This document shows, piece after piece, positions 1 through 8,304 of a stretch of DNA of 64,000 bases. The notes under the pieces are model-generated. The model searched no databases, was not told the DNA's origin, and worked only from the letters and a program-made list of their open reading frames with translations. A program made the position numbers and the translations under genes. The stretch covers positions 1,488,001 to 1,552,000 of the forward strand of contig CAVTNM010000008.1 of the NCBI GenBank assembly GCA_963736055.1, in the 5' to 3' direction. The stretch comes from AC-32 sp963736055 (lineage in GTDB: Bacteria > Actinomycetota > Thermoleophilia > Gaiellales > Gaiellaceae). Positions within the stretch are counted from its first letter, which is position 1, and every line of letters begins with the position of its first letter.

Positions 1-290
1 GCCAGCTCGTGAATGCGGACCCGACCGCCCGCGTCCTCGAGCTCGCCACGCTCCTCGAGCTCGTCGACGAGGGTGATCGCGTCGACGGGCTCTCCCTTGG
101 CGTAGAGCGCCAGCGCCGCGCGGTAGATCTTCGCGTGGCTCTCGCGGTAGAAGTCGCTTGCGTCCAGGACTTCGCTGACCGCCCCGATAGCGCCGGGGGA
201 GAGCATCATCGCGCCGAGGACTGACTCCTCCGCTTCGAGATTCTGCGGCGGTACCGGGGCGGTCTGCGAGGCCTGGGCAAGCTGTGCCAT
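1..290 (-). CDS. dnaB: Replicative DNA helicase DnaB, N-terminal part (cut by window edge)
   Basis: The reverse strand opens with an ATG at 290-288 and reads without a stop to the window edge, giving about 96 residues. Residues 14-30 contain PPQNLEAEESVLGAMM, the typical start of the DnaB N-terminal helical domain, followed by a segment predicting the ASDFYRESHAKIYRA helix. DnaB is the hexameric helicase that unwinds DNA at the replication fork; the ATPase half lies outside the window. It is last in the rpsF-ssb-rpsR-rplI-dnaB order that is common in bacteria. A 222-bp gap holding a hairpin and a palindrome separates it from rplI, so it may have its own promoter. Confidence 0.93.
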   Translation of the reverse strand, partial: MAQLAQASQTAPVPPQNLEAEESVLGAMMLSPGAIGAVSEVLDASDFYRESHAKIYRAALALYAKGEPVDAITLVDELEERGELEDAGGRVRIHEL

Positions 291-436
291 CCGCGTTACG
301 AAAGCACTCCGGAGACGGCCGTGGAAGGTCTGGACGACGCGCTTTTCGACAGGGTGTTCAGAGCGCTGAGGCGTCCGTTTCCAGGCATAAGGGAACACAG
401 GTTCCCACGGCCCCCGGACGACGCCTGTGGGCGATT

Positions 437-455
437 TTCCCGCTCGGAGCGGGAA
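437..455 (-). terminator. Hairpin downstream of rplI
   Basis: TTCCCGCTC and GAGCGGGAA form a 9-bp inverted repeat around one central base (realistically a 7-bp stem with a 5-base loop). On the minus strand it is followed by AAAT rather than a T run, so a role in termination or processing after rplI is only probable. Confidence 0.4.
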
Positions 456-469
456 GTCCGTACGGAAAT

Positions 470-493
470 CCACAGGTCGGCGCCGACCTGTGG
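470..493. repeat. 24-bp perfect palindrome between rplI and dnaB
   Basis: The sequence reads identically on both strands over 24 bp. Each arm begins CCACAGGTCGG, so both ends present a TCCACAGG motif that resembles a DnaA box core (TCCACA). It lies in the 222-bp gap upstream of dnaB. It could be an operator, a protein-binding site or the stem of a hairpin; the sequence alone does not decide. Confidence 0.5.
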
Positions 494-512
494 AGAAGAC
501 TGTGCGCTCTCG

Positions 513-1178
513 TTACTCCCGGACGGGCTCGGCGGCCTCGTCCGGCGCCGGCTCGGGCTCGGCCGCAGGGTCGACCTCGGCCTCCGCCTCGGCTTCCTCT
601 TCGGCCACGACGGCCTCGATCTCGGCCTCCGCCTCCTGGTGCTGGGCCTGCGCCTCGGCGAGCTCGGCGGCCTCCGCCTCGGCCTCTGCGGCGGCGATCG
701 CGTCGAGCTCCTCCTGCGGCGGCAGCTCGCCCCCCTCGGGCGCGACCGCAACGCGCAGCGTGGCGGTCACCTCGGCGAACAGCTCGACCGGGATCTGGTA
801 GCGGCCGATCCGCTTGATCGACTCGGGCAGGTCGAGCTTGCGGCGGTCGATGCGGACCTTCTCGGACTCCCAGAGCCTCTCCGCGATGTCGGTTGCCGTG
901 ACGGAGCCGAAGAGCGTGCCGGTCTCCCCCGCGGGAGCGTCGAAGCGCAGCTCGGCGGCCTCGACCCTCTTCGCGATCTCCTGTGCCTGCTCGAAGCTCT
1001 GCGCCTCGTGCCGCGCCCGCTTCTCCTCGTGCTTGCGCAGCTCCGCGAGCTTCGCCGGCGTGGCGGTCTCGGCCAGCTTCCGTGGAAGGAGGTAGTTGCG
1101 GGCGAACCCGGCCGCGACGTCGACGACCTCGCCGCGCAGGCCGACCTTCTCGACGTCCTGTCGGAGGATGACCTGCAT
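513..1178 (-). CDS. rplI: 50S ribosomal protein L9 with long acidic C-terminal tail
   Basis: The 221-residue product starts MQVILRQDVEKVGLRGEVV and contains AAGFARNYLLPRKLA, the classic L9 N-terminal domain that binds 23S rRNA. The central helix and C-terminal domain run to about residue 150. L9 proteins are usually near 150 residues; here about 70 more follow, made almost entirely of Glu, Ala and Pro (EAEAEIEAVVAEEEAEAE and similar). The tail is probably disordered. The gene follows rpsR with two bases between stop and start, so it is co-transcribed with the ribosomal cluster. Confidence 0.95.
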   Translation of the reverse strand: MQVILRQDVEKVGLRGEVVDVAAGFARNYLLPRKLAETATPAKLAELRKHEEKRARHEAQSFEQAQEIAKRVEAAELRFDAPAGETGTLFGSVTATDIAERLWESEKVRIDRRKLDLPESIKRIGRYQIPVELFAEVTATLRVAVAPEGGELPPQEELDAIAAAEAEAEAAELAEAQAQHQEAEAEIEAVVAEEEAEAEAEVDPAAEPEPAPDEAAEPVRE

Positions 1179-1180
1179 GC

Positions 1181-1444
1181 CTATCCCGTCGAGTACGGCA
1201 GGAGCGCCATCTCGCGTGCCCGCTTCACCGCCAGCGCGACCTGGCGCTGGTGGCGCCGGCAGGCGCCGGTGATCCGCCGCGAGCGGATCTTGCCCTTCTC
1301 GGAGACGTACCGGCGGAGCTGGTTCGCGTTCTTGTAGTCCACCTCGGTGATCTTCTCGCGGCAGAAGTAGCAGTTCCGCTTCCGGATGGGCCCGCCGGGG
1401 GCGGGACGCCCCTTACGCTGCTGTCGCTGGTCTCGCTGGGCCAT
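1181..1444 (-). CDS. rpsR: 30S ribosomal protein S18
   Basis: The 87-residue product contains the S18 signatures NCYFCREK near residue 23 and KIRSRRITGACRRHQRQ near residue 50. S18 binds S6 on the platform of the small subunit, and the S6 gene is two genes upstream. I start at the ATG at 1444, whose first base is the last base of the ssb stop codon (TGATG), because the upstream extension of the open frame only shadows ssb. The CxxC-containing form suggests the zinc-coordinating variant of S18. Confidence 0.95.
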   Translation of the reverse strand: MAQRDQRQQRKGRPAPGGPIRKRNCYFCREKITEVDYKNANQLRRYVSEKGKIRSRRITGACRRHQRQVALAVKRAREMALLPYSTG

Positions 1445-1881
1445 CAGAACGGGATGTCGTCGTCGGCGGCGGAGCTGCCGAAGTCGGCGTTCTCGGCGGT
1501 CGCGCCGCTCGGCACGAACTGCGGCTGGGCACCGCCCTCGCCCTCCTGCCGGCCGCCCAGGAACTGGACGCTGTCGGCGATGATCTCCACGGCCTGGCGC
1601 TTGGTGCCGTCCTGGGCGTCCCACTCGCGCCAGTCGAGCCGGCCGTCCACGGCGACGGGGCGGCCCTTCGCGAGGTACTGGGCGCAGCTCTCGCCCTGGT
1701 TGCCCCAGACGGTGACGTCGAAGTAGTTCGGCTTGTCGCCCCACTCGCCGGTGGCGCCGTCCTTCTGGCGCGTGTTCACGGCGAGGCGCAGCTTGCAGAC
1801 GGCCGTTCCGCTCGGCGTGTGGCGAAGCTCGGGGTCCTTGGTCAGGTTGCCGACGAGGACGACACGGTTGATGTTGGCCAT
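1444..1881 (-). CDS. ssb: Single-stranded DNA-binding protein
   Basis: The 145-residue product begins MANINRVVLVGNLTKDPEL, the standard start of the SSB OB-fold, and ends in the acidic tip ADDDIPF that recruits replication and repair partners. The linker between them is short and Gly/Gln-containing. The start ATG has a purine-rich GGAGAGGGAG upstream. The gene sits between rpsF and rpsR, overlapping the rpsR start by one base, so translation of the two is probably coupled. Confidence 0.96.
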   Translation of the reverse strand: MANINRVVLVGNLTKDPELRHTPSGTAVCKLRLAVNTRQKDGATGEWGDKPNYFDVTVWGNQGESCAQYLAKGRPVAVDGRLDWREWDAQDGTKRQAVEIIADSVQFLGGRQEGEGGAQPQFVPSGATAENADFGSSAADDDIPF

Positions 1882-1894
1882 TCTCCCTCTCCTC

Positions 1895-2275
1895 TCACGC
1901 GGGGCTTTCGGTCTCGGAATCCTGACTCGCGCCGGCGGCGGCCGCTACGGGCTCTTGGGGAGCAGGCTGCGGTGGACGCGTCGATGCGCCCTGGACGCGG
2001 CGCACTGCCAGGTGGCGCATGACGCCGTCGGTGATCTTCAGCACGCGCGAGATCTCCGCGAGCGTCTCGGGCTCAGAGGCGAAGGTCAGCAGGTGGTACG
2101 CGCCCTCGCGCTTGTGGTCGATCTCGTACTCGAGGCGGCGCCGGCCCCACGGCTCGTGGCCGTCGAAGCGGCCGCCGTCGCGCTCGATCGCCTCGCGCGC
2201 GCGGGCGACGATCTCGTTCTGCCGCTCCTCGGGCAGCTCGGGATCGAGCATGAGCAGGATCTCGTAGTCGGTCAC
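1895..2275 (-). CDS. rpsF: 30S ribosomal protein S6
   Basis: The 126-residue product begins MTDYEILLMLDPELPEE and contains the S6 core up to HLAVRRV near residue 95, followed by a short Pro/Ala/Ser-rich tail. S6 pairs with S18 on the 30S platform. The start codon is GTG at 2275, preceded by GGGAGG. It is the first gene of the minus-strand cluster that continues with ssb, rpsR, rplI and dnaB. Confidence 0.95.
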   Translation of the reverse strand: MTDYEILLMLDPELPEERQNEIVARAREAIERDGGRFDGHEPWGRRRLEYEIDHKREGAYHLLTFASEPETLAEISRVLKITDGVMRHLAVRRVQGASTRPPQPAPQEPVAAAAGASQDSETESPA

Positions 2276-2386
2276 GCTCCCGAAACCTCCCTTCCTTCGG
2301 TCTGAGGCGGCCTCGCCGGCAAGCGCCGCTCGGGAGCGAACGACGCGATGGCGTGGCAGGAAGGGCGCCAGTGTAGCATCGGCCTC

Positions 2387-2683
2387 GTGAGAGCTCGGAT
2401 CGCCTGGCTGTCAGCTGCGGTTGGGGTCGCGGGTGCGGCCGCCTACCGTGCGCTGCACCGCAAGGGCCAGACCCCCCAGGAGGATCCGCGCGCCGAGGAG
2501 CTACGGCGCAAGCTCGACGAGTCGCGCCCGATCGTCGAGGAACGGGAGGAGTTCGAGGCGGCCGAGACGCCCGTCGACCAGGCGGAGGCCGGCCCCGAGG
2601 ACCGGCGTCAGGCCGTTCACGAACGCGGCCGCGCCGCCGCCGAGGAGATGCGCGGCACGTCGTCCGACTCGCCTCAGAGCTAG
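2387..2683 (+). CDS. Small membrane-anchored hypothetical protein
   Basis: The predicted 98-residue product has one N-terminal hydrophobic helix (IAWLSAAVGVAGAAAY) followed by a charged Glu/Arg/Ala-rich region likely to be helical. I do not recognise a family. I chose the GTG at 2387 because a TAGCAT -10 box ends seven bases upstream (2374-2379), the spacing seen for other leaderless genes here; the ATG at 2348 would precede that promoter. Its TAG stop shares the CTAG at 2680-2683 with the stop of the convergent amidase gene. Confidence 0.6.
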   Translation: MRARIAWLSAAVGVAGAAAYRALHRKGQTPQEDPRAEELRRKLDESRPIVEEREEFEAAETPVDQAEAGPEDRRQAVHERGRAAAEEMRGTSSDSPQS

Positions 2684-3339
2684 CTCGAGAGCGCGACGAA
2701 CGCAGCCACGCCGGCCGTCAGCCCGGCCGCCACGCGCTGCTGGTAGGCGCTGCTGTGCAGGAGGCGCCGTTCTCGCGGGTTCGTGAGAAAGCCCGTCTCG
2801 ACGAGCACGGCGGGCACATTCGCCCAGTTGAAGCCGGTCAGGTCCGAGCGGCGAACGACCCCGCGGTCGGCCGCGCCCGTCGCGCTCACGAGCGCCCGCT
2901 GCAGCACCCGGCCGGCGCTCAGGCTTCGACCGTAGATGTCGTCCGTCCAGCCGCGGTGGCGGGCCGGGACGAGCGTCGAGATGCCGTGCAGCGAGGGACT
3001 GGCCGAGCCGTCGGCGTGGATACGTAGCATCAGCGCCGCGTGGCGCCGGTTGCAGAACTGAGCGCGGGCGATGTTGCCCCCGGTTCCGTAGCGGAAGGTC
3101 GGCCCCGTACGCGTCATCACCACCCGGTAGCCGCGCGCGAGCAAGAGGGTGCGCGTCCGGCGCGCGATGGCGAGCGCGACTCCGGCCTCTCCGGGCGCGC
3201 CGCCGCCGTCCTTGATCTTCATCACCGTCGAGCCCGGGCCGACCGGCTCGACCTGCCTCCCGACCGCGGGCGGTGTCCCGTGGCCGGGGTCGAGGCAGAT
3301 GAGCGCCGCGGCCGCGAGGCCCGCAGCGCCGAGGATCAC
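2680..3339 (-). CDS. N-acetylmuramoyl-L-alanine amidase (Amidase_3 type), exported
   Basis: The 219-residue product has a hydrophobic leader (MILGAAGLAAAALICL) directly followed by the catalytic core. LDPGHGTPP supplies the first zinc-binding His, MLRIHADGS the second, and ALVETGFLTNPRE the catalytic Glu. Such enzymes cut the amide bond between muramic acid and the stem peptide during wall turnover or sporulation-like processes. No cell-wall-binding repeat is present. The GTG start overlaps the stop of the upstream esterase gene (GTGA), so the two are translationally coupled. Confidence 0.88.
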   Translation of the reverse strand: MILGAAGLAAAALICLDPGHGTPPAVGRQVEPVGPGSTVMKIKDGGGAPGEAGVALAIARRTRTLLLARGYRVVMTRTGPTFRYGTGGNIARAQFCNRRHAALMLRIHADGSASPSLHGISTLVPARHRGWTDDIYGRSLSAGRVLQRALVSATGAADRGVVRRSDLTGFNWANVPAVLVETGFLTNPRERRLLHSSAYQQRVAAGLTAGVAAFVALSS

Positions 3340-4358
3340 GAGAGCCGCTCCGCCAGGTAGGCGATCGCCTGCGGGTAGCGGTACTCGATCCCCATGTGCG
3401 TCGCGTCGAAGAGCTCGAAGAAGTACCCGCTCACGCCGATCTCGTCGAGCGCCCGCTTGAACGCCTCGGCCCCGAGGTCGAGGAAGAACTGGTCACGCGA
3501 GCCGCAGTCGATGTAGATGGCCTTCTGCGAGCGGAGCGCGTCTGCATGCTGCGGCGCCATCCGGACCGGGTCCCAGGCGAGCCAGCGCTCCCAGATCTCG
3601 GGCCGCAGCTCGCCCGTGTCGGTGTCGTAGGGCAGCTGCACGGTGCCGTCCTCGTCGGCCGAGTAGCACGCGGCCATGCAGTAGTCGTTCAGCAGGGTGT
3701 GGTCGCTGTCCTTCGCGAGGGCGGGCCGGCTGCGGAAGTCATCCCAGAAGCGCTCGAACGAGCCGTCGTAGTGGTCACGGAGGGCTCGCACCGATTTGCG
3801 GAACTCGGGCAGGTAGCACATCTCGAAGAGCGCGTCGCCCGCATGGGTGGCCAGGCCCCCGAAGACGTCCGGCCGCAGCATCGGGTTCACCATCGCGCCG
3901 TAGCCGCCGCTCGACTTCCCCGCGATCCCGCGGTGCTCGGCGCCGGCGAGCGTCCGGTAGCGCTCGTCGACGAAGGGGACGATCTCCTCGCAGAGGTGCG
4001 TGTGGTACCGGCCGGTCCCGGGCGAGTCGATGAACTGGCTCCCGCCGAGCGACGTCCACGCGTCGACGAAGACGACCAGGCAGGGCGGCGACTCCTCGCG
4101 CGCGAACATCTCGTCCACGAGCTCGGGGAAGTTCTTCCGGAAGGGGCTGCGGTTGCGCCACATGTCGAGCTGTCCGGTCAGGCCCTGGATGACGTAGACC
4201 GACGGGTAGCGCCGGCTCTCGTCGGCGTCGTAGCCCGGCGGCACGTACACCCAGAGCGGGCGCACGTGCGGATCGCCGAGAGGGTTCCCTTCGAGGACGG
4301 CGCTCTCGAGCTCGTGCTCCTCGAAGCGGCCGGCCGGTTCGAAAGACCAGGGATCCAT
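3336..4358 (-). CDS. Putative esterase, alpha/beta-hydrolase fold (esterase D-like)
   Basis: The 340-residue product contains PSVYVIQGLTGQLDMW, then GIAGKSSGGYGAM around residue 155, where the Ser of GKSSGG is the probable nucleophile, and a late His in ELFDATHMGIEYR. This layout fits the putative esterase family that includes S-formylglutathione hydrolases and mycolyltransferase-like enzymes. There is no obvious signal peptide. I start at the ATG at 4358 (MDPWSFEP), because longer versions only read through the DUF72 gene in another frame. It lies 11 bp after DUF72 and overlaps the amidase start, forming one operon. Confidence 0.85.
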   Translation of the reverse strand: MDPWSFEPAGRFEEHELESAVLEGNPLGDPHVRPLWVYVPPGYDADESRRYPSVYVIQGLTGQLDMWRNRSPFRKNFPELVDEMFAREESPPCLVVFVDAWTSLGGSQFIDSPGTGRYHTHLCEEIVPFVDERYRTLAGAEHRGIAGKSSGGYGAMVNPMLRPDVFGGLATHAGDALFEMCYLPEFRKSVRALRDHYDGSFERFWDDFRSRPALAKDSDHTLLNDYCMAACYSADEDGTVQLPYDTDTGELRPEIWERWLAWDPVRMAPQHADALRSQKAIYIDCGSRDQFFLDLGAEAFKRALDEIGVSGYFFELFDATHMGIEYRYPQAIAYLAERLS

Positions 4359-4369
4359 CCCTTCGGATG

Positions 4370-5338
4370 CTACGCGGAGGCGGGAGCCGGCGTGACCGGG
4401 AGGCCCTTGGCCTCGAGCAGGTTCCGCAGCATCTGGGCGTTCACCGGCGCCTGGGCGATCGTCTCGCCCTCGCCGTCGAGGGAGGGCGGGCCGGGCATCG
4501 TCGAGCGGCCGTTGTTGTTGAACATCGCGTACACGGTGTCGGACTGGCCGGAGAGCTCCGCCAGCGGCTCGACCCACTCACCCAGCTCTTCGTCGGAGTA
4601 GAGGTAGTCGAACCGCTCGGCCGCGCTGCGCACGCGCTTGTTCCAGGTCGCTGCGTTGCGCCCGTGAAAGCGGACGTAGGCCGTCGGCGTGGTGGTGGCG
4701 ACGACCGTGGGCGAGACGTTCCGCGCCTCGGTGCGCGGCGCGTCCACGATCACGTAGCTCATCCGGTTGCGCTCCAGGAACGCCAGCGTCTCCTCTCGGT
4801 TCTCCGGCTCGAGCCAGCTCGCGTGCCGGAACTCGACCAGCATCTCGTCGCCGCCGAGCTGGTCCTGCGCCCACTCCAGGTACTCCAGCGACGAGGGCTT
4901 GAAGACCACGTAGGGCGGGAGCTGCATCAGGATCCCGCCGAGCTTCCTGTTCCGCCTCAGGGGCTCGAGCGCCTCGTGGAAGCGGCGGAAGACCTCGGCG
5001 CGGAACTCGCGGGGCGGCCGGTCGACCCGGCCACGCTCGTCGACGGGCGCTCCCTCGCGCAGGTCGGGCGGGAGCTGCTCCACCTTGACCGGGTGCCGGG
5101 TCATCACGCCGAACGCCTTCACGTGCATGACGAACTCTTCGGGAGTCCGCTCGTGCCAGCGCCGGACCATCTCCTCGGCGGGGAGGCTGTAGTAGGTCGA
5201 GTTGGCCTCGACGGTGTCGAAGCGGTCGGCGTAGTAGCGCAGGCGCTCTTCCGCCCCCTTGATCTCGCGCGGGTAGAAGTAGCGCGTCAGCGACTCGTCG
5301 GCCCACGAGCAGGTGCCGATGCGGATCGGCGCGGCCAT
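4370..5338 (-). CDS. DUF72 family protein (YecE-like)
   Basis: The 322-residue product starts MAAPIRIGTCSWADESLTRYFYP and contains the family hallmarks VEANSTYYSLP, FVMHVKAFGVMTRHP, VEFRHASWL and AYVRFHGRN. DUF72 proteins adopt a TIM-barrel fold; their biochemical role is not established. It is the first gene of a three-gene operon with an esterase and an amidase. A TACCAT -10 box on the minus strand (5345-5350) ends six bases before the ATG, which suggests a leaderless transcript and supports this start. Confidence 0.9.
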   Translation of the reverse strand: MAAPIRIGTCSWADESLTRYFYPREIKGAEERLRYYADRFDTVEANSTYYSLPAEEMVRRWHERTPEEFVMHVKAFGVMTRHPVKVEQLPPDLREGAPVDERGRVDRPPREFRAEVFRRFHEALEPLRRNRKLGGILMQLPPYVVFKPSSLEYLEWAQDQLGGDEMLVEFRHASWLEPENREETLAFLERNRMSYVIVDAPRTEARNVSPTVVATTTPTAYVRFHGRNAATWNKRVRSAAERFDYLYSDEELGEWVEPLAELSGQSDTVYAMFNNNGRSTMPGPPSLDGEGETIAQAPVNAQMLRNLLEAKGLPVTPAPASA

Positions 5339-5352
5339 GCCCCGATGGTACT

Positions 5353-5519
5353 TAGGAGGGCTTGGCGAAACGACGGCTGTGCCGCCGGGGCACGCTGCTC
5401 GCCCCGAGGCGGCGTCCTCAGTCGCACCCGTAGCCTCCGGCTACGAGCACTCCCTGCGTCCTTGCCTCGGAACGACCATCGCACCCCGGCGACGAGCGAC
5501 GTTCCGCCAAACACTCCTA
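5353..5519. repeat. 167-bp imperfect inverted-repeat element
   Basis: The two roughly 80-bp halves are imperfect reverse complements: both outer ends read TAGGAG, then G or T, then G-T/C-TTGGCG inward, and the centre is the short palindrome GTAGCC...GGCTAC. The right end includes the TAG stop of the beta-helix gene. A 17-nt exact copy of the left end recurs at 39939-39955, again overlapping a stop codon. It could act as a large terminator or be a dispersed palindromic element of the REP or MITE kind. Confidence 0.6.
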
Positions 5520-7274
5520 GCGCACGACCCGGAACGCGGCGATCGCGGTCTTGCTCGTGTTCTCGCCGGCGTCTCGCGCCACCGCGCGGAGCCGGTAGAC
5601 GCCGGGCGCGAGCCGCTTCCCGCGCAGCTTTGCGGTGAACGCGAACCTGTTGGCGTCGAACTGGCCGGCCGCGGTGAGGCTCCCGGCGAGCGGGAGGTAG
5701 CGGGTGCACGGACGCCCGCGCCGGTACTTGAAGCGCGGGACGCACTTGCCTCGCCGCCGCGCTCCCGGCTGGACCCGGTCGAACTTGAAGGTCACCGTCG
5801 CCGCCTCGGAGAGCTTGAACTCGAACGTCGTCCCCTTGGCGGCCCTGAAGATGGCCGGCATCGCCCTGAGGAAGCCCAGCACCGGACGCTTGCGGTCGAG
5901 CTGGAAGGTCTGGTCGGTTCCGACGGCGATCCCGTCCCCGTTCTCCGCCACGAGCCGGACGTGGTAGACGATGCCCGGCCTGAGGTCGGTGATGCGAGCC
6001 GAGACCGACGTGACCGCGGAGGCCGGCGCGACCCAGTCGACGGGCGTCGACGAGCCGTAGGCGATCGTGGGGCCGTAGTCGAAGTGGAAGCTCTCGAACT
6101 GGACGCCGGGCCCGAGGATCCCGTGCAGGAGCACGCTCGTGCGGCCGATCGTCTCAACCTCCGCTGTCGTCGCGATCGGCGAGGCGAGCTCGTAGGCGCC
6201 GATGTCGCAGGCCGCTCCGCGAGGGCGCGACGCTCCGCGCTGGTCTGTGGGCGGGCAACCCGCGCCCGCGTCCAGGGCGGCGCTTCCGGGCAGGACCGCG
6301 CGGGTGTCCGTCGGCCCGCCGTTGTCGGCCAGCGGTCCGAGCGACACGGTGGCGCCCTGTCGGTCGCCGGACCCGGTGAGCCCGCAGTCGGTGCTGTCGG
6401 AGAGGTTGTTGCCTTGCGAGACGGCAGCCGAGACGCAGTTGTCGACCGACGACGTGCTCTGGTCGGCTGCGTGCGCGACGTTCTGGGCCACGATGGTGTT
6501 CTGGACGGTCGCCGTGGGAGCGTCGATCCCGCCCCCGGAGCCGGGTCCAGCGAACGACTGGTTGGCGGTCACGGTGCTGCTCGCGACCAGGAGCGACGAG
6601 CCGAGCTCGCCCTTGATCCCGCCGGCGTTCCCCATGGCCGAGCCGGGTGAGCCTGCGACGTTGCCGGTGATGGTGCTGCTGGTGACGAGCAGCGCCTTGC
6701 TGAAGCTGACGCCGCCTCCGAACGAGGCCTGGTTGCCGGCAATCGTCGACTGGGTGACCGCCAGAGTGGGGCCGCTCGACTCGACTCCGCCGCCGAAGCC
6801 CTGTGCGCGGTTGCCGGCGATGGTGTCGCGAAGCAAGGTCAGCGTGCCGGCGTTCCGGATGCCGGCGCCGTCGCCGGCGAGCAGGCCGCCGGTGATGGTC
6901 ACGTCCTTCACCTCGGCGGTGACGCCGCTCGCCACGTCGAGCACGCGGTCGATCCCGAGCCCGTCGATCGTCGTGGCGCGCGCGCCGGCGCCGGCGATCG
7001 TGACGTTCTTCGTCAGATCGAGGTCGCCGGTCGCGGCGGCGTCCTCCGCCGTTCCCGCGATCCCGAGCCGGAAGTGTCCGGCCGGGAGCACGATCGTGTC
7101 TCCGCCGGAACCGGCATCCGCCGCGAGCACGGCCTCGCGCAAGGAGCAATCCGAGTCGCAGATCCCGGGCTGCGGGTCGTCGGCCCGCGTCACGGTGAAG
7201 GTCGCCGAGTGTGCGTCGACAGCCGTCGCCAAGGCGACCACTGCGACGAGCACGACCCCGGTTCGAACCCTCAC
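5517..7274 (-). CDS. Exported parallel beta-helix protein with CSLREA motif
   Basis: The 585-residue product has a signal peptide (VVLVAVVALATAVDA), then a CSLREA region (CDSDCSLREAVLAADAG) that introduces right-handed beta-helix proteins. Residues about 80-350 hold repeated turns such as TVTITGG, STIAGNQA and SSTITGNVAG. DIGAYEL near residue 365 is the usual closing motif of choice-of-anchor Q type proteins. A fibronectin-like segment follows (YHVRLVAENGDG), then a C-terminal beta-sandwich with an FRVVR end. The likely role is an adhesin or surface carbohydrate-binding protein. The stop codon lies inside the inverted-repeat element. Confidence 0.82.
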   Translation of the reverse strand: MRVRTGVVLVAVVALATAVDAHSATFTVTRADDPQPGICDSDCSLREAVLAADAGSGGDTIVLPAGHFRLGIAGTAEDAAATGDLDLTKNVTIAGAGARATTIDGLGIDRVLDVASGVTAEVKDVTITGGLLAGDGAGIRNAGTLTLLRDTIAGNRAQGFGGGVESSGPTLAVTQSTIAGNQASFGGGVSFSKALLVTSSTITGNVAGSPGSAMGNAGGIKGELGSSLLVASSTVTANQSFAGPGSGGGIDAPTATVQNTIVAQNVAHAADQSTSSVDNCVSAAVSQGNNLSDSTDCGLTGSGDRQGATVSLGPLADNGGPTDTRAVLPGSAALDAGAGCPPTDQRGASRPRGAACDIGAYELASPIATTAEVETIGRTSVLLHGILGPGVQFESFHFDYGPTIAYGSSTPVDWVAPASAVTSVSARITDLRPGIVYHVRLVAENGDGIAVGTDQTFQLDRKRPVLGFLRAMPAIFRAAKGTTFEFKLSEAATVTFKFDRVQPGARRRGKCVPRFKYRRGRPCTRYLPLAGSLTAAGQFDANRFAFTAKLRGKRLAPGVYRLRAVARDAGENTSKTAIAAFRVVR

Positions 7275-7336
7275 TACGACGAGCGACGGTAGCGCCGCCC
7301 GGGCAGGCGGTCAACAGAGCGGAAGGTCAGAACCGC

Positions 7337-8304
7337 CTAGCCGAAGGTGAACGAGTAGGCCTCGAGGCCGGGAGCGAGGAAGCTGATCTCGAGCGTCCGG
7401 TCGCCGAATCGACCCTGCTGCCGGATCAGCTGATGGAGCCGTTGCTCGGTCACGACTCCGTCGCCGTGCTCGTCGACGTCGAGGCCGTGATCGCCCCCGG
7501 GAGCTTCTCCGTCGACGAGAACGCGGAACGGCACGGGCGTTCCTCGTTCCGGCGGGCCCATGACGAGGTGGACGTCGCGCGCGTGAAAGCGGAACGAGAT
7601 CTCGCCCTTCCCCTGGTTCAGAACGCACGCCCGGCCTCCGACGGTCCAGTCGCCGGCGAGAGCCCAGGTGTTGAGCGCCAACCGGTCCGGGGTGGCGTAG
7701 CTGTGCGCTTGTCGAACGAGGCGCCGCCGGGAGACGCGAAGTTCTGCGCCTGCTCGTAGCCGAGGTACGTCTCGGGCGTTTGCAGGTTCGGCCAGTCGGC
7801 CTGAGCCTCGAAACCGCCCGGAGCGACCGAGACCAGGTCGCCGTCGACGCCCAGCAGCCTCTGGACGACCCTCTCCTGCTCTTCGTATCCGCCCTCGCCG
7901 AAGTGGTGATGGCGGATCCGTCCTTCGGCGTCCGCGATGTAAGCGGCCGGCCAGTACTGGTTGGAGAAGGCGCGCCAGACCTCGTACTCGCTGTCGAGCG
8001 CGATCGGATACTCGACGTCCATCTCCTCGGCTGCCCGGCGGACATTGTCGACGTCGCGCTCGAACGGGAACTCCGGCGTGTGCACGCCGACGACGACCAG
8101 CCCCTGCGTCTCGTACTTCTGCGCCCACGCACGGATGTACGAGAGCGTGCGGAGCCAGTTGATGCAGGTGTACGTCCAGAAGTCGATCAGGACGACCTTG
8201 CCCCGGAGGCCCTCTGGTGTGAGCGGCTCCGAATTGAGCCAGCCGGTGGCGCCGTCGAGCGACGGCAGGGCACTCTCGACGGGCAGGTCGACCGTCGGCC
8301 TCAT
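7337..8304 (-). CDS. DipZ-like thioredoxin-family redoxin (frameshifted)
   Basis: The first about 200 codons give VVLIDFWTYTCINWLRTLSYIRA and VVVGVHTPEFPFERD, a TlpA/DipZ-type thioredoxin domain. The usual second Cys of CxxC is Trp (CINW), so only a single redox Cys remains. Near 7705-7715 the frame changes: ASPGGASFDK continues as AHSYATPDRLALN in another frame, followed by the beta-sandwich domain (HARDVHLVMG) that DipZ proteins carry at the C-terminus. Restoring one base gives a normal protein of about 323 residues. Last gene of the hydrolase operon, with an ATGA overlap to its upstream neighbour. Confidence 0.8.

Noticed and set aside
9..224. Open frame opposite the dnaB start
   Set aside because: The minus strand encodes a clear DnaB N-terminus here; the plus frame has no recognisable protein features.
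4367..5638. 423-codon plus-strand frame opposite the DUF72 gene
   Set aside because: Antisense shadow typical of high-G+C DNA, rich in Arg/Gly/Asp and without family motifs; the minus strand has a complete DUF72 protein.
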